Source: Beijerinckiaceae bacterium (lineage in GTDB: Bacteria > Pseudomonadota > Alphaproteobacteria > Rhizobiales > Beijerinckiaceae). From it: a stretch of 57,867 nucleotides of DNA. The position numbers and the translations under genes are program-made. The stretch spans positions 1 through 57,867 of the forward strand of contig JAIETL010000014.1 in NCBI GenBank assembly GCA_019745195.1. Reading direction: 5' to 3'. This document shows, piece after piece, positions 5,998-15,296 of this stretch; within the stretch, counting starts at the first letter, position 1, and the number at the start of each line of letters is the position of its first letter. The notes below the pieces were generated by a model, which worked only from the letters and a program-made list of their open reading frames with translations, was not told where the DNA came from and ran no database searches.

Positions 5998-8367
5998 TCA
6001 GCCGCCTGCCTGTTCGCTGACGACATAAGTGTAGAGCCGCACGGCACCGGCGTGATCGGTCTCCCGATAGACCCCCTGGATCTCGACATCGAAACCGGGG
6101 AAGGTATTGAAGCTCGCCTCGAACATCCTGAGATAATCGATCATCGGCTGGGCGTGTTGCGTCAGCCGCTCGCCGGGGACGATGGTCGCGATGCCCGGCG
6201 GGTAGACCACGAAGGGCGTCGTCGCGATACGGCCGGAAATGGCGTCGATCGGTAGATAGTCGACATCGTTGCGGGTCAGGCAGCGCGCGGCGTCATGGGG
6301 CGACATCGCCATCTCCGGCAGATGCGCGAGCGAGAACTGCTTGGCCTGCAGCCCGCTGACATCAGCGTCGCGGAAGAACCGGTGCATCTGTCCGCAGAGA
6401 TCGCGTAGGCGCACGCCGTCATAGCGCGCAGGGCGGCGCCGGAAGAACTCCGGAATGGCGTCTTCGAGCAGAGCGTTTTCATCATGCAGCTTCTTGAAGG
6501 CGACGAGCCCGCTGATCAGCGTCCCAGCTTTGCTGGCCTCGACGCCGGGCGTCAGCAGGAAAAGCAGCGAGTTGAGGTCGTTCTTTTCGGCGACGATGCG
6601 GTTCTCGCGCAGATATTGCGCCACCACCGGGGCCGGAATGCCATGCTCCGCGTAAGTGCCGCTCGCACGGTCAAAACCCGGCGTCAGCAGGGTCAGCTTG
6701 TTCGGGTCGGTCATGGCAAAGCCCGGTTCCATATCGGAGAAGCCGTGCCAAGCCGCGCCGGGCGACAGCTGCCAATAGGATGGGTCGCTGGCGAGCTGGT
6801 CGGTTGCGACCATCTCCCAGGCGACGTTATGGACTCCGCCCGGCCGCGCCGCATCGGGAATGCTGACCCGGTCTGGCACGAAGGGCTCGAAGAACCAGCG
6901 CCGCTCGGGCCGCGCCTCCTTGTCCTCGAATTCGCGCCGGACGGCCCTGATTTTCTTGCGCAGTTCGATGCCGAGCCGGATCGTATCGTCCCACAGCACC
7001 TCGCCCGAGCGCCCCTTCATCATCTGCGCTCCGACGTCGAGCGAGGCGAACAGCGGATAGAAGGGCGAGGTCGAGGCGTATTGCATGAAGCTTTCGTTGA
7101 AGCGGCGATGCTCGACGCGGCGCTTCTGGCCTTTGATATGCCGGTCCTTCATGTGGATCTGCGAGGCCTGGCTGAAGCTCGCTAGCTGCTTGTGGGTCGA
7201 TTGCGTCGCGATGATGCCCGGCGACTCGGGGCCGAGGTCCTTTAGCCCCATGGCGAAGCGGCCGGCATAGAGCGGGTGGAACTTCATGAAGCCGGCCCAG
7301 GCCTCGTCGAACATGATGTAGTCGCAGAGATGGCCGATGCGCTGCAGGATCATCTCCGCGCTGTGGATCGTGCCGTCATAGGTACACTGCTCGACCACGG
7401 CGACGCGGAAAGGGCGCGGCTTCTTCCACGCATCGGGATCGTTGACCAGCGGATTGGTGCGGATGCGCTCGCGCAACGCATCCTCGTCGAAGGCGTCCCA
7501 GCGCATCGGGCCGATCAGCCCCCATGCATTGCGGACGGTGGGGATGTAGACGGGCACGCCGCCGGCGATCAGCAGCGCGCCGTGATGGGCGGCCTTGTGG
7601 TTGTTGCGGTCGAACAGCACGAGATCGCCATCCGTGACGAGCGCGGCGAGCACGACTTTGTTGGAGGTCGAGGTGCCGTTGAGCACGAAATAAGTCTTTT
7701 CCGCCCCGAAAATCTGGGCGGCCTCCTTTTGCGCCTTGAGGGCCGGCCCCTCATGGGTCAGCAGGTCGCCGAGGTCGAGCACCGAATTGTCAAGATCGTC
7801 GCGGAAGACCGCCTCGCCGAGATGCTCCATGAAGACTCGGCCGATCGGGCTACGGCTATAGAACACGCCGCCGTTATGGCCCGGGCAAGTCCAGAGATGG
7901 TTGCCCTCCTCGGCATAGTCGACGAGCGCGCCGAAGAAAGGGGTCTTCAGCGTCTCGGCATATTGCTTGAGTCGGCTGATCAGACTCTTGGCGATGAAGG
8001 GAGGCGTCTCCTCCGAGAGGAAGATGTAGCCGTCGATGAAGTCGAGCACCTCGACCGGCACGTCCTCGAAGCGCTTGCGACGGATCAGCAGGATGATCGG
8101 GAATTCGAGCCCGCGCCGGCGCATCAGGTTGATGAGCGCGGCCGTTTTGCCCTCCAGCCCCTTCTTGCCCCAGTCGACGACCATGCAGCCAATGGCCGCG
8201 TCAGTTTGCACCGCGATTTCGGCGTCTTCGAGCTTTCGAGCCTTCACGACCTCGAAGCCAGAACGTTCGATCTCGTCGACGATCTGGTGAAAGCGGATCC
8301 CCTCGAGATCCTCCGCATCAAAATTTGGCGTCGCGAACAAGAAGGTGAAGCGCCTGAAATAGTCCAT
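5998..8367 (-). CDS. Arginine/lysine/ornithine decarboxylase (fold type I, PLP)
   Basis: The 789-residue protein has an N-terminal response-regulator-like wing domain (about 1-130), a PLP core with CPGHNGG, LNGTSTSNK, DEAWAGFMKFHPLY and the PLP lysine in STHKQLASFSQ, and a C-terminal domain. The motifs TSPFYPLFASLDV and the lysine context are closest to the biodegradative arginine decarboxylase (AdiA) type, but the substrate cannot be fixed by eye. Such enzymes consume protons while making agmatine, cadaverine or putrescine and support acid tolerance. The ATG at 8367 has GGAG five bases upstream. The frame is open upstream into an IS66 transposase remnant, which is not part of the protein. 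Confidence 0.9.
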   Translation of the reverse strand: MDYFRRFTFLFATPNFDAEDLEGIRFHQIVDEIERSGFEVVKARKLEDAEIAVQTDAAIGCMVVDWGKKGLEGKTAALINLMRRRGLEFPIILLIRRKRFEDVPVEVLDFIDGYIFLSEETPPFIAKSLISRLKQYAETLKTPFFGALVDYAEEGNHLWTCPGHNGGVFYSRSPIGRVFMEHLGEAVFRDDLDNSVLDLGDLLTHEGPALKAQKEAAQIFGAEKTYFVLNGTSTSNKVVLAALVTDGDLVLFDRNNHKAAHHGALLIAGGVPVYIPTVRNAWGLIGPMRWDAFDEDALRERIRTNPLVNDPDAWKKPRPFRVAVVEQCTYDGTIHSAEMILQRIGHLCDYIMFDEAWAGFMKFHPLYAGRFAMGLKDLGPESPGIIATQSTHKQLASFSQASQIHMKDRHIKGQKRRVEHRRFNESFMQYASTSPFYPLFASLDVGAQMMKGRSGEVLWDDTIRLGIELRKKIRAVRREFEDKEARPERRWFFEPFVPDRVSIPDAARPGGVHNVAWEMVATDQLASDPSYWQLSPGAAWHGFSDMEPGFAMTDPNKLTLLTPGFDRASGTYAEHGIPAPVVAQYLRENRIVAEKNDLNSLLFLLTPGVEASKAGTLISGLVAFKKLHDENALLEDAIPEFFRRRPARYDGVRLRDLCGQMHRFFRDADVSGLQAKQFSLAHLPEMAMSPHDAARCLTRNDVDYLPIDAISGRIATTPFVVYPPGIATIVPGERLTQHAQPMIDYLRMFEASFNTFPGFDVEIQGVYRETDHAGAVRLYTYVVSEQAGG

Positions 8368-8427
8368 CTCGACTCCGCTATATGAGGTTTGACGTTGTAG
8401 GGAGTCATATGACAAGGAGGCGACTGA

Positions 8428-8820
8428 GTTGCCGCGTGGCCGCGCCAGCCCTTGAGGTGCGCGTCCGGATGCTCTTGCCGACGGTCGCGCGAGGCGAAGT
8501 TGAGCGCCGCTGGCGGATCGGCGCCGACGAAGGAGCTCGTCGCGCACATCGATCCAGATCCACCCGGTGTCGGTTTTGCCCTTGGCAAGGATCGGCACCG
8601 TGGTGTGTCGTCGGCATGCAGGCGCTGCGCCGCCATCACGTGCTGGGCGATCAGCTCATCCAGCGGCTTCAAAGCCACCGTGGCCGCGCCGACGTGGTCG
8701 GCCAGCGTCTAGACGGCGAGGTCGATGCCTTCGCGCCCCTAGCGCTCGCTCTTGCGGTTGGGCAGCTGGTGCTGACCGAACGTCTTGAAGAGGATGGTGG
8801 CGGTAGTGGGCCGAGCCACT
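8428..8820 (-). mobile_element. IS66-family transposase (TnpC) remnant, frameshifted
   Basis: Read leftward, three frames together give the TnpC core: KTFGQHQLPNRKSER, then ALKPLDELIAQHVMAAQRLH with ADDT, then PILAKGKTDTGWIW, then GADPPAALNFASRDRRQEHP and LKGWRG. Intact IS66 transposases carry these blocks in one frame (zinc-finger-to-DDE region). Here at least two frameshifts and a stop separate them, and both ends of the element are missing. The remnant stops about 60 bp before the decarboxylase start, so the element may have supplied or displaced that gene's upstream region. Confidence 0.75.
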
Positions 8821-9283
8821 TCAACTGAGGCCAAAACCATGCCGGCCTTGGAATGGCACCTTCTAGATGGCGCTCCCCCTATGTCGGCGGCATCACTGTC
8901 GAGATTTCTTGGGAGCGATGCCGGCAAGAGCGCGGTTGACAGTTTCGACCTGCTCGCCCGCTCGACGCGCGTCAAGCGGTCGAGATAGGTTCCGGTGTCC
9001 AGAGCGGTCCCTCGCGCAAGTGCAAACGCCGGCTCACAGACCCTTTCGCCGCGCTCGGCATAGCGGACATGCTGAAGGTCGGCTCCAGGGCCAACCTTCG
9101 GCTGCCAGACCGCCAGCCCCATCGGGCTTCCCGGAAGCAGACGTTCCAGACGTCGGCTAGGGGCCAATTTTGCCCGTTCAACTGACGCGGGAAGGTCCGG
9201 GATACCCCCAAGGCCTCCCCAACAATAGTGTCCTTCACATGCTGTGAATGCAGCAGCCGTCTTGACCGTCACGTTCCTGCTTA
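8821..9283. other. Gene-free stretch between IS66 remnant and DUF417 gene
   Basis: I recognise no intact gene here. Apart from the diverged repeat beginning at 9131, the sequence has short open frames on both strands with no family resemblance. It is probably decayed DNA. Confidence 0.5.
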
Positions 9284-9296
9284 ATGCACCGGAGCC
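9131..9296. repeat. Diverged dispersed repeat, copy A
   Basis: GCAGACGTTCCAGACGTCGG, GGGCCAATTTTGCCCGTTCA, CTGACGCGGG, ACAATAGTGTCCTTCACATG and GTTCCTGCTTAATG follow in the same order and orientation as matching, slightly different blocks at 17964-18122. The best part (about 55 bp) is around 80 percent identical by eye. Neither copy is open in a convincing frame. It may be a relic of a mobile element or of a gene family. Confidence 0.65.
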
Positions 9297-9418
9297 AGGG
9301 GTGGCGCGCTCAGCAGCTGCCTGACCTGCTGCGGTGTCTATCCGATTTTTTAGCCGTGCCGCCGGTGGAACTCCCGCCACAGCACGGCGAAACCCATGTC
9401 AAACCCTGGAGTCGAATG

Positions 9419-9988
9419 ATGAATGCCGCCGACCGCTCGCCCGATCCCCGAACCAACCCGACATCAACATTGTCGCCGAGCATTGTAGTCGCTGAGCGTT
9501 CCGGCGCTGCGAGCAAGGAGTTGGCTCTGCTGCGCTGGGCGCTTGTCGTCGAGTTCCTTTGGTTTGGTGGAATGAAATTCACTGGCTATGAGGCCGCTGG
9601 CATCGCGCCCTTCATCGCCAACAGCCCGTTGGTCAGCTGGACTCACACGCTGCTTGGCGTTCAAGGAGCAAGCTACCTGTTCGGTGTGCTTGAGCTTGCA
9701 ACCGCCGCGGCATTGATCGCAGGATCATTCAATCCAATCGCCTCCGCGCTTGGGGCGGCAATGTCGGCCTGCACCTTCCTGGTCACCCTGACATTCTTCC
9801 TCACGACGCCTGGCGTAGCCGAGCCGACTGCCGGCGGCTTCCCCGCTATCTCGGCGGCACCAGGGCAGTTTCTGCTCAAGGACGCGGTTCTTTTGGCCGC
9901 CTCAATCTGTCTGCTTTCGGCATCCATGCGGAGAGGCTTTCCTGCTCTGCACCAAGATCTGACTGGGACGAAGACCGCTGCAAGATGA
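9419..9988 (+). CDS. DUF417 (YkgB/RclC-like) membrane protein
   Basis: The 189-residue protein has about four transmembrane helices. The opening helix is LLRWALVVEFLWFGGMKFTGYEA, followed by IAPFIANSPLVSW and GVLELATAAALI, the signature pattern of DUF417 inner-membrane proteins. Members include E. coli RclC (YkgB), linked to reactive-chlorine resistance. Function here is inferred from family only. Two adjacent ATGs exist (9416, 9419); GGAG at 9408-9411 gives better spacing to the second. The frame is open for 45 codons upstream, but that part has no family resemblance. There is no operon partner. Confidence 0.85.
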   Translation: MNAADRSPDPRTNPTSTLSPSIVVAERSGAASKELALLRWALVVEFLWFGGMKFTGYEAAGIAPFIANSPLVSWTHTLLGVQGASYLFGVLELATAAALIAGSFNPIASALGAAMSACTFLVTLTFFLTTPGVAEPTAGGFPAISAAPGQFLLKDAVLLAASICLLSASMRRGFPALHQDLTGTKTAAR

Positions 9989-10373
9989 ACGCGGCCTATT
10001 TGTGGTGAAATACTCCGGTATCGGACGCTTGTTCTCACTGCCTGAATGGTCCAGCCGCTCTGCTCATGACCAGCCTGGTTTAGCTTCCTCAACCTCTTCT
10101 ACCGCCTGACCTTTCCTTATTTGAACTACCAATGATCGACTGACGGAGAATAGGAGTATTGTGCCTGCCTTCGAGCATGTCTCGAACCGCGGCATGTGCC
10201 GCCGACACAACGGCTTGACCCCTGTCGGGCGTCGTCTGGCCTACCTTTGCCTGATGAGCCGCCGCCGGAGACGCGAGAACCGCCTCTGGGGGAATATGTC
10301 GCCCGGTTTCGCCACGTGGTAGAAGCGATCGCCGCAACAATTCCCGGACCGGGTCAACTGGATGGAACGCAGC
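9989..10373. other. Intergenic region without recognisable gene
   Basis: The 385 bp between the DUF417 gene and the hydrolase-OsmC gene hold only short, compositionally odd open frames. I recognise none and see no clear promoter or terminator. Confidence 0.5.
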
Positions 10374-11606
10374 ATGAGCACGGAGCCACTGACCATTACG
10401 CGTCCGGCGGGCCTGCAATTGGCGGCCCGGCTGGAGCGGCCCGCGGGAGCCGTGCGCGGCTTCGCCGTCTTCGCGCACTGCTTTACCTGCGGCAAGGATT
10501 CGGCTGCGGCGGTGCGGATCAGCCGCGGCCTGGCACGGCGCGGCATCGCCACGCTCAGGTTTGACGTGACAGGCATCGGCGCAAGCGGTGGCGATTTCGC
10601 AGCGTCGACCTTCTCATCGAGCGTCGATGACCTGGTCGCCGCGGCGGAGGCTCTCGGCGCGGCAGGTTCGACTCCCGCGCTCCTGATCGGCCACAGCCTC
10701 GGAGGGGCGGCCGTCATCGCGGCTGCTGCGCGCCTGCCCTCTGTGACGGGCGTCGTCACTATCGGCGCGCCTGCCGATGTCGGCCACGTGCTGCATCAGT
10801 TCGGCGACGCGGCGGAGACGATCGAGCGCGTCGGTGAGGCCGATGTCACGTTCGGCAAAAAGACTTTCCGGATGCAGCGCGCGTTTCTCCACGACACCCG
10901 TGAGCACCCACAGCTTGAGCGCATCGCCAATCTCAGGCGCGCGCTGCTTGTCCTACACGCGCCGCTCGACAATATCGTCGGAATTGAGAACGCCACGCAG
11001 ATCTTTGTCACCGCGAGGCACCCCAAGAGTTTTGTTTCGCTTGACCGTGCGGATCACTTCGTTTCCGAGCCGGCCGCCGCCGACTATGCGGCGTCGGTCA
11101 TCGCCGGCTGGGCGGAACGCTACCTGCCGCCGATGCCGCCGGCCGATGAGCCCGCCGGCCCGCCGCCCGGAACGGTGCGCGTCGGTGAGACGAAGGCCGG
11201 CCATTTGCAGAACCTGATCATGAGCGGCTCCCATCGCTTTTTCGCCGATGAGCCTGCCGCTGTCGGCGGTGGGGGCACAGGGCCGAACCCCTATGATCTC
11301 TTGTGCGCCTCGCTTGGAGCCTGCACATCCATGACGCTCAGGCTCTATGCCGACCGCAAGGGTCTTGCTGTCGACCGTATCAGCGTCGATGTTCGACACG
11401 ACAAGATCTATGCGGATGATTGCGCCGAGTGCGAGACGCGCGAGGGCCGCATCGATCAACTGACGGTGACGCTGCAGCTCGAAGGGCCGCTCACGCACGA
11501 GCAGCGCACCCGCATGGTGGAGATCGCGGCCAAGTGTCCGGTTCATCGCACCTTGCACAGTGAAATCCGGACGACTGTCGCGTTGGCCGCCGCCGCGAAA
11601 GCCTGA
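10374..11606 (+). CDS. Bifunctional alpha/beta-hydrolase and OsmC-family protein
   Basis: The 410-residue two-domain protein has an alpha/beta hydrolase at residues about 10-255, with the nucleophile elbow G106-HSLGG111 (Ser108) and a late acid/His region DRADHFVSEP. An OsmC/Ohr-type domain follows at about 270-400, with the two redox cysteines in SLGACTSMTL and KCPVHRTL. OsmC domains reduce organic hydroperoxides through these thiols. The fusion is a known architecture in proteobacteria, and the hydrolase substrate is unknown. The protein is likely cytoplasmic. The ATG at 10374 is preferred (GGAA upstream); one four codons earlier is also possible. Confidence 0.9.
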   Translation: MSTEPLTITRPAGLQLAARLERPAGAVRGFAVFAHCFTCGKDSAAAVRISRGLARRGIATLRFDVTGIGASGGDFAASTFSSSVDDLVAAAEALGAAGSTPALLIGHSLGGAAVIAAAARLPSVTGVVTIGAPADVGHVLHQFGDAAETIERVGEADVTFGKKTFRMQRAFLHDTREHPQLERIANLRRALLVLHAPLDNIVGIENATQIFVTARHPKSFVSLDRADHFVSEPAAADYAASVIAGWAERYLPPMPPADEPAGPPPGTVRVGETKAGHLQNLIMSGSHRFFADEPAAVGGGGTGPNPYDLLCASLGACTSMTLRLYADRKGLAVDRISVDVRHDKIYADDCAECETREGRIDQLTVTLQLEGPLTHEQRTRMVEIAAKCPVHRTLHSEIRTTVALAAAAKA

Positions 11607-11776
11607 CGCCCGGTCCCGGGATTGCTGCCGGGCCTTCACGCAGCCGGCATTACTCGCGTTGCAGAAGTTCGGCGAACTGGGGATCGTAACCGCGAGACAA
11701 GGCGAACAGGGCGGCGATATCGCTGCCATGCGGCGCAAGCACCGTCATCTGCTGGCCGATCAGCTGACGTGATAGA

Positions 11777-11821
11777 ATGAAGCGATCAGGGTTCACGGAA
11801 GAGCAGATTATCCGCCGCGGC
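11777..11821 (+). mobile_element. 5' stub of an IS3-family OrfA
   Basis: ATG at 11777 opens MKRSGFTEEQII, the near-universal beginning of IS3-family OrfA proteins, but after about 15 codons the match is lost and a stop follows. It is a short relic only. To its left (11650-11776, minus strand) an open frame ending SRGYDPQFAELLQRE looks like the tail of a lost gene that I cannot name. Confidence 0.5.
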
Positions 11822-11868
11822 TGTCGAACAACGAGTTAGCGCCATTCCAGTTGAGCTGGACACGTCCG

Positions 11869-13530
11869 TCACTCGGCAGCCTCCGCAGTCCGTTCCGCCG
11901 GGCTAGCCTGCGGGAGCACCGCCGCGAGGCTCGTTCGGACGAGGATGAATTGTGGGCCCGGGGCGGCGAGCGCAGCCTGCAGATGCGCCACGTCCGTCAA
12001 CCGGTCGATGCGCGTCACAGCGAACCCGTAAGCCTCGCCCATCAGGTCGAGGCGAGGGTTGTGCAGCGCCGTCCCGACCGTGCGGCCCGGGTAATCTCGC
12101 TCCTGATGGATGCGGATCGACCCGTAGCTCCCGTTCTCGGAGAGGATGATCTTCAAGGGGAGCTTCCGCTCGGCGGCTACCGCAAGTTCGCTGCCGCTCA
12201 TCAAGAAGCCGCCATCCCCGACGAAGCAGACGACCGGGCGCGCGGGATCGCGTAATGCGGCGGCCACGGCCGCGGGCACGCCGAAACCCATCGCGCCGGA
12301 GATTGGCGCCAGCAGGCGCTGCGGCGGCTTGAATGGGATAGACCGATAGACAGGTGATCCGAATGTCCCTGCGTCGACCGTCACGATGGCGTTGGACGGC
12401 AAGCTGTGAGCCACCGCTTCGACAATCACGCCGAACGGAACTCCGTCATCGACCTCCTGCTCGTGGACCTGCGTCTGCGCATCCCTGAGCGCCCGCAGGC
12501 GCTCGGCCCAGAGGACCCTGTCGACGACTCCGGCGACGGCGGATGGCGGGCCGAGCGCATTCAGCACAGTGGCTGGATCGCACGCCAGAGCAAGGTCTGC
12601 CGCGAAGTGTGTGCCGAGCACGGCCGGATCCTCGTGGACGTGGACCAGGGGCATCTCCGGGCGGACAAAACGCGGGAAGGCGTAGCCCTGAGTGGTGATG
12701 TCCCCAAGCCGGGTTCCGAGAGCGAGGAGAAGGTCGCACTGGCGCAAAGCCTCTATCTGCGCCGGTGGGTTTGACAGACCGAGGTCTCCGGCAAAGAGGG
12801 GGTGTGCATTCGCCATGAGGTCATGCCGCCGGAAGGACACAAGGACGGGAACCGTCCAGGCATCCGCGAAGGCCAATAAGCTCTCACGACCACCCGGCCG
12901 GTCCAAGCCTACCCCGGCGATGACCAGAGGGCGGCTGGCGCGAGCCAGCCAGGTCCCTATTCTGTTGAGGCCGTCAGGCGAGGGCGCAGCCACTGCTTTG
13001 GGTTGGGGCTCGACGCGCGTGACCGCAGTCGTCTCGGTGAGCACGTCTTCGGGGATCGCAATGACGACTGGGCCGGGTACGCCGGTCGTCGCAACTCGAA
13101 GCGCGCGGAGGAGGATCTCGGCGATTCGCGAGGGATCGAGCACCTCCGCGGTCCACTTCGCGATGGCGCCAAACATCTGGCGGTAGTCGATCTCCTGGAA
13201 GGCGTCGCGGCGTATGTCCGCCCGCGCCACCTGCCCGACGATCAGGAGGAGAGGTACGGCGTCCTGCTGCGCCGTGTGCACGGCAATAGCCGCGTTGCTG
13301 GCGCCGGGGCCACGGCTGACGCACACGACACCGGGCCGTCCCGTCAGACGAGCGTCCGCCACTGCCATGAAGCCGGCTCCGCCCTCGTGGCGGCATGTGA
13401 CTGTGTCGATATCGGCTCGACCGTACAGGGCGTCGAGAAGGCCGAGGTAGCTCTCGCCGGGCACGCAGAACACGCGGTCGAGGCCGTGCGCTGCGAGCGT
13501 CTCGACTATGATCTGACCAACGGTCGCCAT
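11869..13530 (-). CDS. Thiamine-diphosphate enzyme of the acetolactate synthase family
   Basis: The 553-residue protein has the usual three domains. The N-terminal pyrimidine-binding domain has the catalytic glutamate E49 in TCRHEGGAGFMA. The central domain runs about 190-330. The C-terminal diphosphate-binding domain has GDGGFLMSGSELAVA and a closing SENGSYG (GDG-N motif). The family includes acetolactate synthase, benzoylformate decarboxylase and sulfoacetaldehyde acetyltransferase, and exact chemistry cannot be assigned. No small regulatory subunit gene is adjacent, which argues for a catabolic rather than a branched-chain-biosynthetic enzyme. The start at 13530 has GAGG seven bases upstream. 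The gene lies downstream of a succinate-semialdehyde dehydrogenase relic and a LysR gene on the same strand. Confidence 0.85.
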   Translation of the reverse strand: MATVGQIIVETLAAHGLDRVFCVPGESYLGLLDALYGRADIDTVTCRHEGGAGFMAVADARLTGRPGVVCVSRGPGASNAAIAVHTAQQDAVPLLLIVGQVARADIRRDAFQEIDYRQMFGAIAKWTAEVLDPSRIAEILLRALRVATTGVPGPVVIAIPEDVLTETTAVTRVEPQPKAVAAPSPDGLNRIGTWLARASRPLVIAGVGLDRPGGRESLLAFADAWTVPVLVSFRRHDLMANAHPLFAGDLGLSNPPAQIEALRQCDLLLALGTRLGDITTQGYAFPRFVRPEMPLVHVHEDPAVLGTHFAADLALACDPATVLNALGPPSAVAGVVDRVLWAERLRALRDAQTQVHEQEVDDGVPFGVIVEAVAHSLPSNAIVTVDAGTFGSPVYRSIPFKPPQRLLAPISGAMGFGVPAAVAAALRDPARPVVCFVGDGGFLMSGSELAVAAERKLPLKIILSENGSYGSIRIHQERDYPGRTVGTALHNPRLDLMGEAYGFAVTRIDRLTDVAHLQAALAAPGPQFILVRTSLAAVLPQASPAERTAEAAE

Positions 13531-13625
13531 GGGACCGCCTCGACTACTAGAGACGGGTGGGCGCGATGTCGGGTTCGACTCGAGTCGGATCAGATCCATG
13601 CCGCATGCGGCTGGAGGGGCGGCGT

Positions 13626-14010
13626 TCATCCTGCGATTTCTCCAAGGCAGACATACTGGCTCTTGACCAACTCCCCAATGCCGGCGCGGCCCCCCTCGCG
13701 GCCGAGGCCGGTTTGCTTGACACCTCCGGGAGGTGCGATTCCGGTCGACACGACGCCGAAGTCGACGCCGACAAAGCTGAACTCGAACGCTTCCTTCATC
13801 CGCCGCAGACGAGAGATGTCCCGGCCGCGGAGGTCGGCCGCAATCCCGTACTCGATGGCGTCCTTATCCGTAGAAAACGGGATCAGGGGCACGGCCGGCC
13901 CGAACATCTCCTCCGGCGCGATGCGCATGGATGGCGTGATCCCTGCGAGCACGGTCGGCTCGTAGGAGAACGGCCGGAGCACAGAACGCAGTCCGCCAAT
14001 CACGACCTGG
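13626..14010 (-). pseudogene. 3' fragment of a succinate-semialdehyde dehydrogenase (GabD-type)
   Basis: About 128 codons remain. SYEPTVLAGITPSM, APEEMFGPAVPLIPF, GVVSTGIAPPGGVKQTGLGR and KSQYVCLGEIAG match the C-terminal end of NAD(P)-dependent succinate-semialdehyde dehydrogenases. The active-site cysteine and cofactor domain are gone. The short block DAIEYGIAADLRGRD also looks shorter than in intact proteins, suggesting an internal loss. There is no start codon in context. From 14010 to 14221 I see nothing recognisable. Confidence 0.75.
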
Positions 14011-14221
14011 CGAAGAAGAGCAGGGTCTCCGAGACGATGAGGCCAGTTCACAGGTGGGCGGTCCACAGGTTGGGATTCGACCCAGCATTTCATGCGTCGT
14101 TGCCTCGAAGCATCCCATCGAGCGATCAAGCTGCTATGCCGGTTCGTTATGTGTGTAGCCCAATGCCCCAACCGACCTCGCCTTCGGAGCAGCTGTCGCG
14201 ACCGTGCCGTCTCTGCGCCTG

Positions 14222-15151
14222 CTACTCGACGCGGCCCAGCAAGCGCCCGTCAGCGAGCGCGGCATGGATCTCACGCTTCACCACCCTGCTGAGTTCTCGC
14301 ATCGCCACCGTCATCGGCCGTTCAAGCGAGAAGGCCAGCATCATCTGTTGCGTGACCGGCGGGTCGAGGCGGCGCACGATCAGCTCCGGGTCGAGCGCGT
14401 CCGCCAAAATCGCCCCGTGGGGGAGCACGGTCGCTCCCATCCCGCCTCGCACCAGCTCCTTGAGGGCGCTCAGGGCGTCGATCTCAACGATGATGTTGAG
14501 CTCTACGCCGTGCCGCTGCGCTGCAGAGTCGAGCTGGCGTCGCATGCCATGATGGCGCCCCGGCAAAATGAGCGAGAGCTCGGGCAGGCGCGAGAGAGGA
14601 AACGGTTCCGCTTCGTCAGCGGGGAACCCGAGGACGTCGCGGCGCGCGAGGACGAAGAGATCGACGCTCATCAGCAGGTCCATGCTCAGATAGGGGGAGC
14701 TGCGCGCCGCGTTGATCACCGCCATGTCAATGCGGCCGGACACGAGCCACTCGTTCACGGTGCCAGAGAAAGCGTCCATGAGCTGGAGGCGAACCTGCGG
14801 AAATCGCTGCCGAAAATCGCGGACGACCCGTCCTCCAATCGTGGCGCTGACGGATGGTGGCATCCCGAAAGAGACCTCGCCGGCGGGAACGCCCGACGAG
14901 GCGCGCAGGTCGGCGGCGGCCTGTGCAAGCCCGCGGGTCAGCGGCGCGACGATCGACTGGAATTGGGCCCCTTCTTCAGTCAGGCGTATGCCACGACCGT
15001 GCCGGTAAAAGAGCGTGACGCCGACCTCTTCTTCGAGCTGCCTGATGCGCCGGCTCAGCGCCGGCTGTGCGACACCAAGAACGCTGGACGCGCGGCTGAA
15101 GCTGCCGCTCGCCACCACGGTGAGAAAGTATTCGAGTTGGCGGAGCTCCAT
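14222..15151 (-). CDS. LysR-family transcriptional regulator
   Basis: The 309-residue protein opens MELRQLEYFLTVVASGSFSR with the winged helix-turn-helix (VLGVAQPALSRRIRQLEEEVG) in the first 60 residues, then a two-lobed effector domain to the end. It is of normal family length. It is divergent from the truncated Bug-type binding-protein gene across 145 bp and upstream, on the same strand, of the dehydrogenase relic and the ThDP enzyme, so it probably once controlled a small catabolic cluster. It seems intact although its neighbours are broken. Confidence 0.9.
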   Translation of the reverse strand: MELRQLEYFLTVVASGSFSRASSVLGVAQPALSRRIRQLEEEVGVTLFYRHGRGIRLTEEGAQFQSIVAPLTRGLAQAAADLRASSGVPAGEVSFGMPPSVSATIGGRVVRDFRQRFPQVRLQLMDAFSGTVNEWLVSGRIDMAVINAARSSPYLSMDLLMSVDLFVLARRDVLGFPADEAEPFPLSRLPELSLILPGRHHGMRRQLDSAAQRHGVELNIIVEIDALSALKELVRGGMGATVLPHGAILADALDPELIVRRLDPPVTQQMMLAFSLERPMTVAMRELSRVVKREIHAALADGRLLGRVE

Positions 15152-15235
15152 ACGGGCTCATTAGCAGAGGTGCTGCCGGCGAGCACCTCTTGATTTTCGC
15201 CGATGCCGCAGCGGTATAGCTGCTAGAGGCCACAT

Positions 15236-15248
15236 ACTGCTTATCAGT
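15236..15248. promoter_or_regulatory. Possible LysR operator (ACTG-N5-CAGT)
   Basis: A 13-bp interrupted palindrome, ACTGCTTATCAGT, lies in the divergent gap between the LysR gene and the binding-protein gene. LysR regulators usually bind interrupted dyads at such positions, but this does not fit T-N11-A exactly. Confidence 0.3.
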
Positions 15249-15296
15249 CGCTCAGCCCATGCCACCCTGACTGAGTGTAACAACAGGCGGCTGGCG

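Noticed and set aside
7276..8385. A 369-codon + strand frame inside the decarboxylase gene
   Set aside because: It is antisense to the PLP and wing domains; composition is that of a shadow frame.
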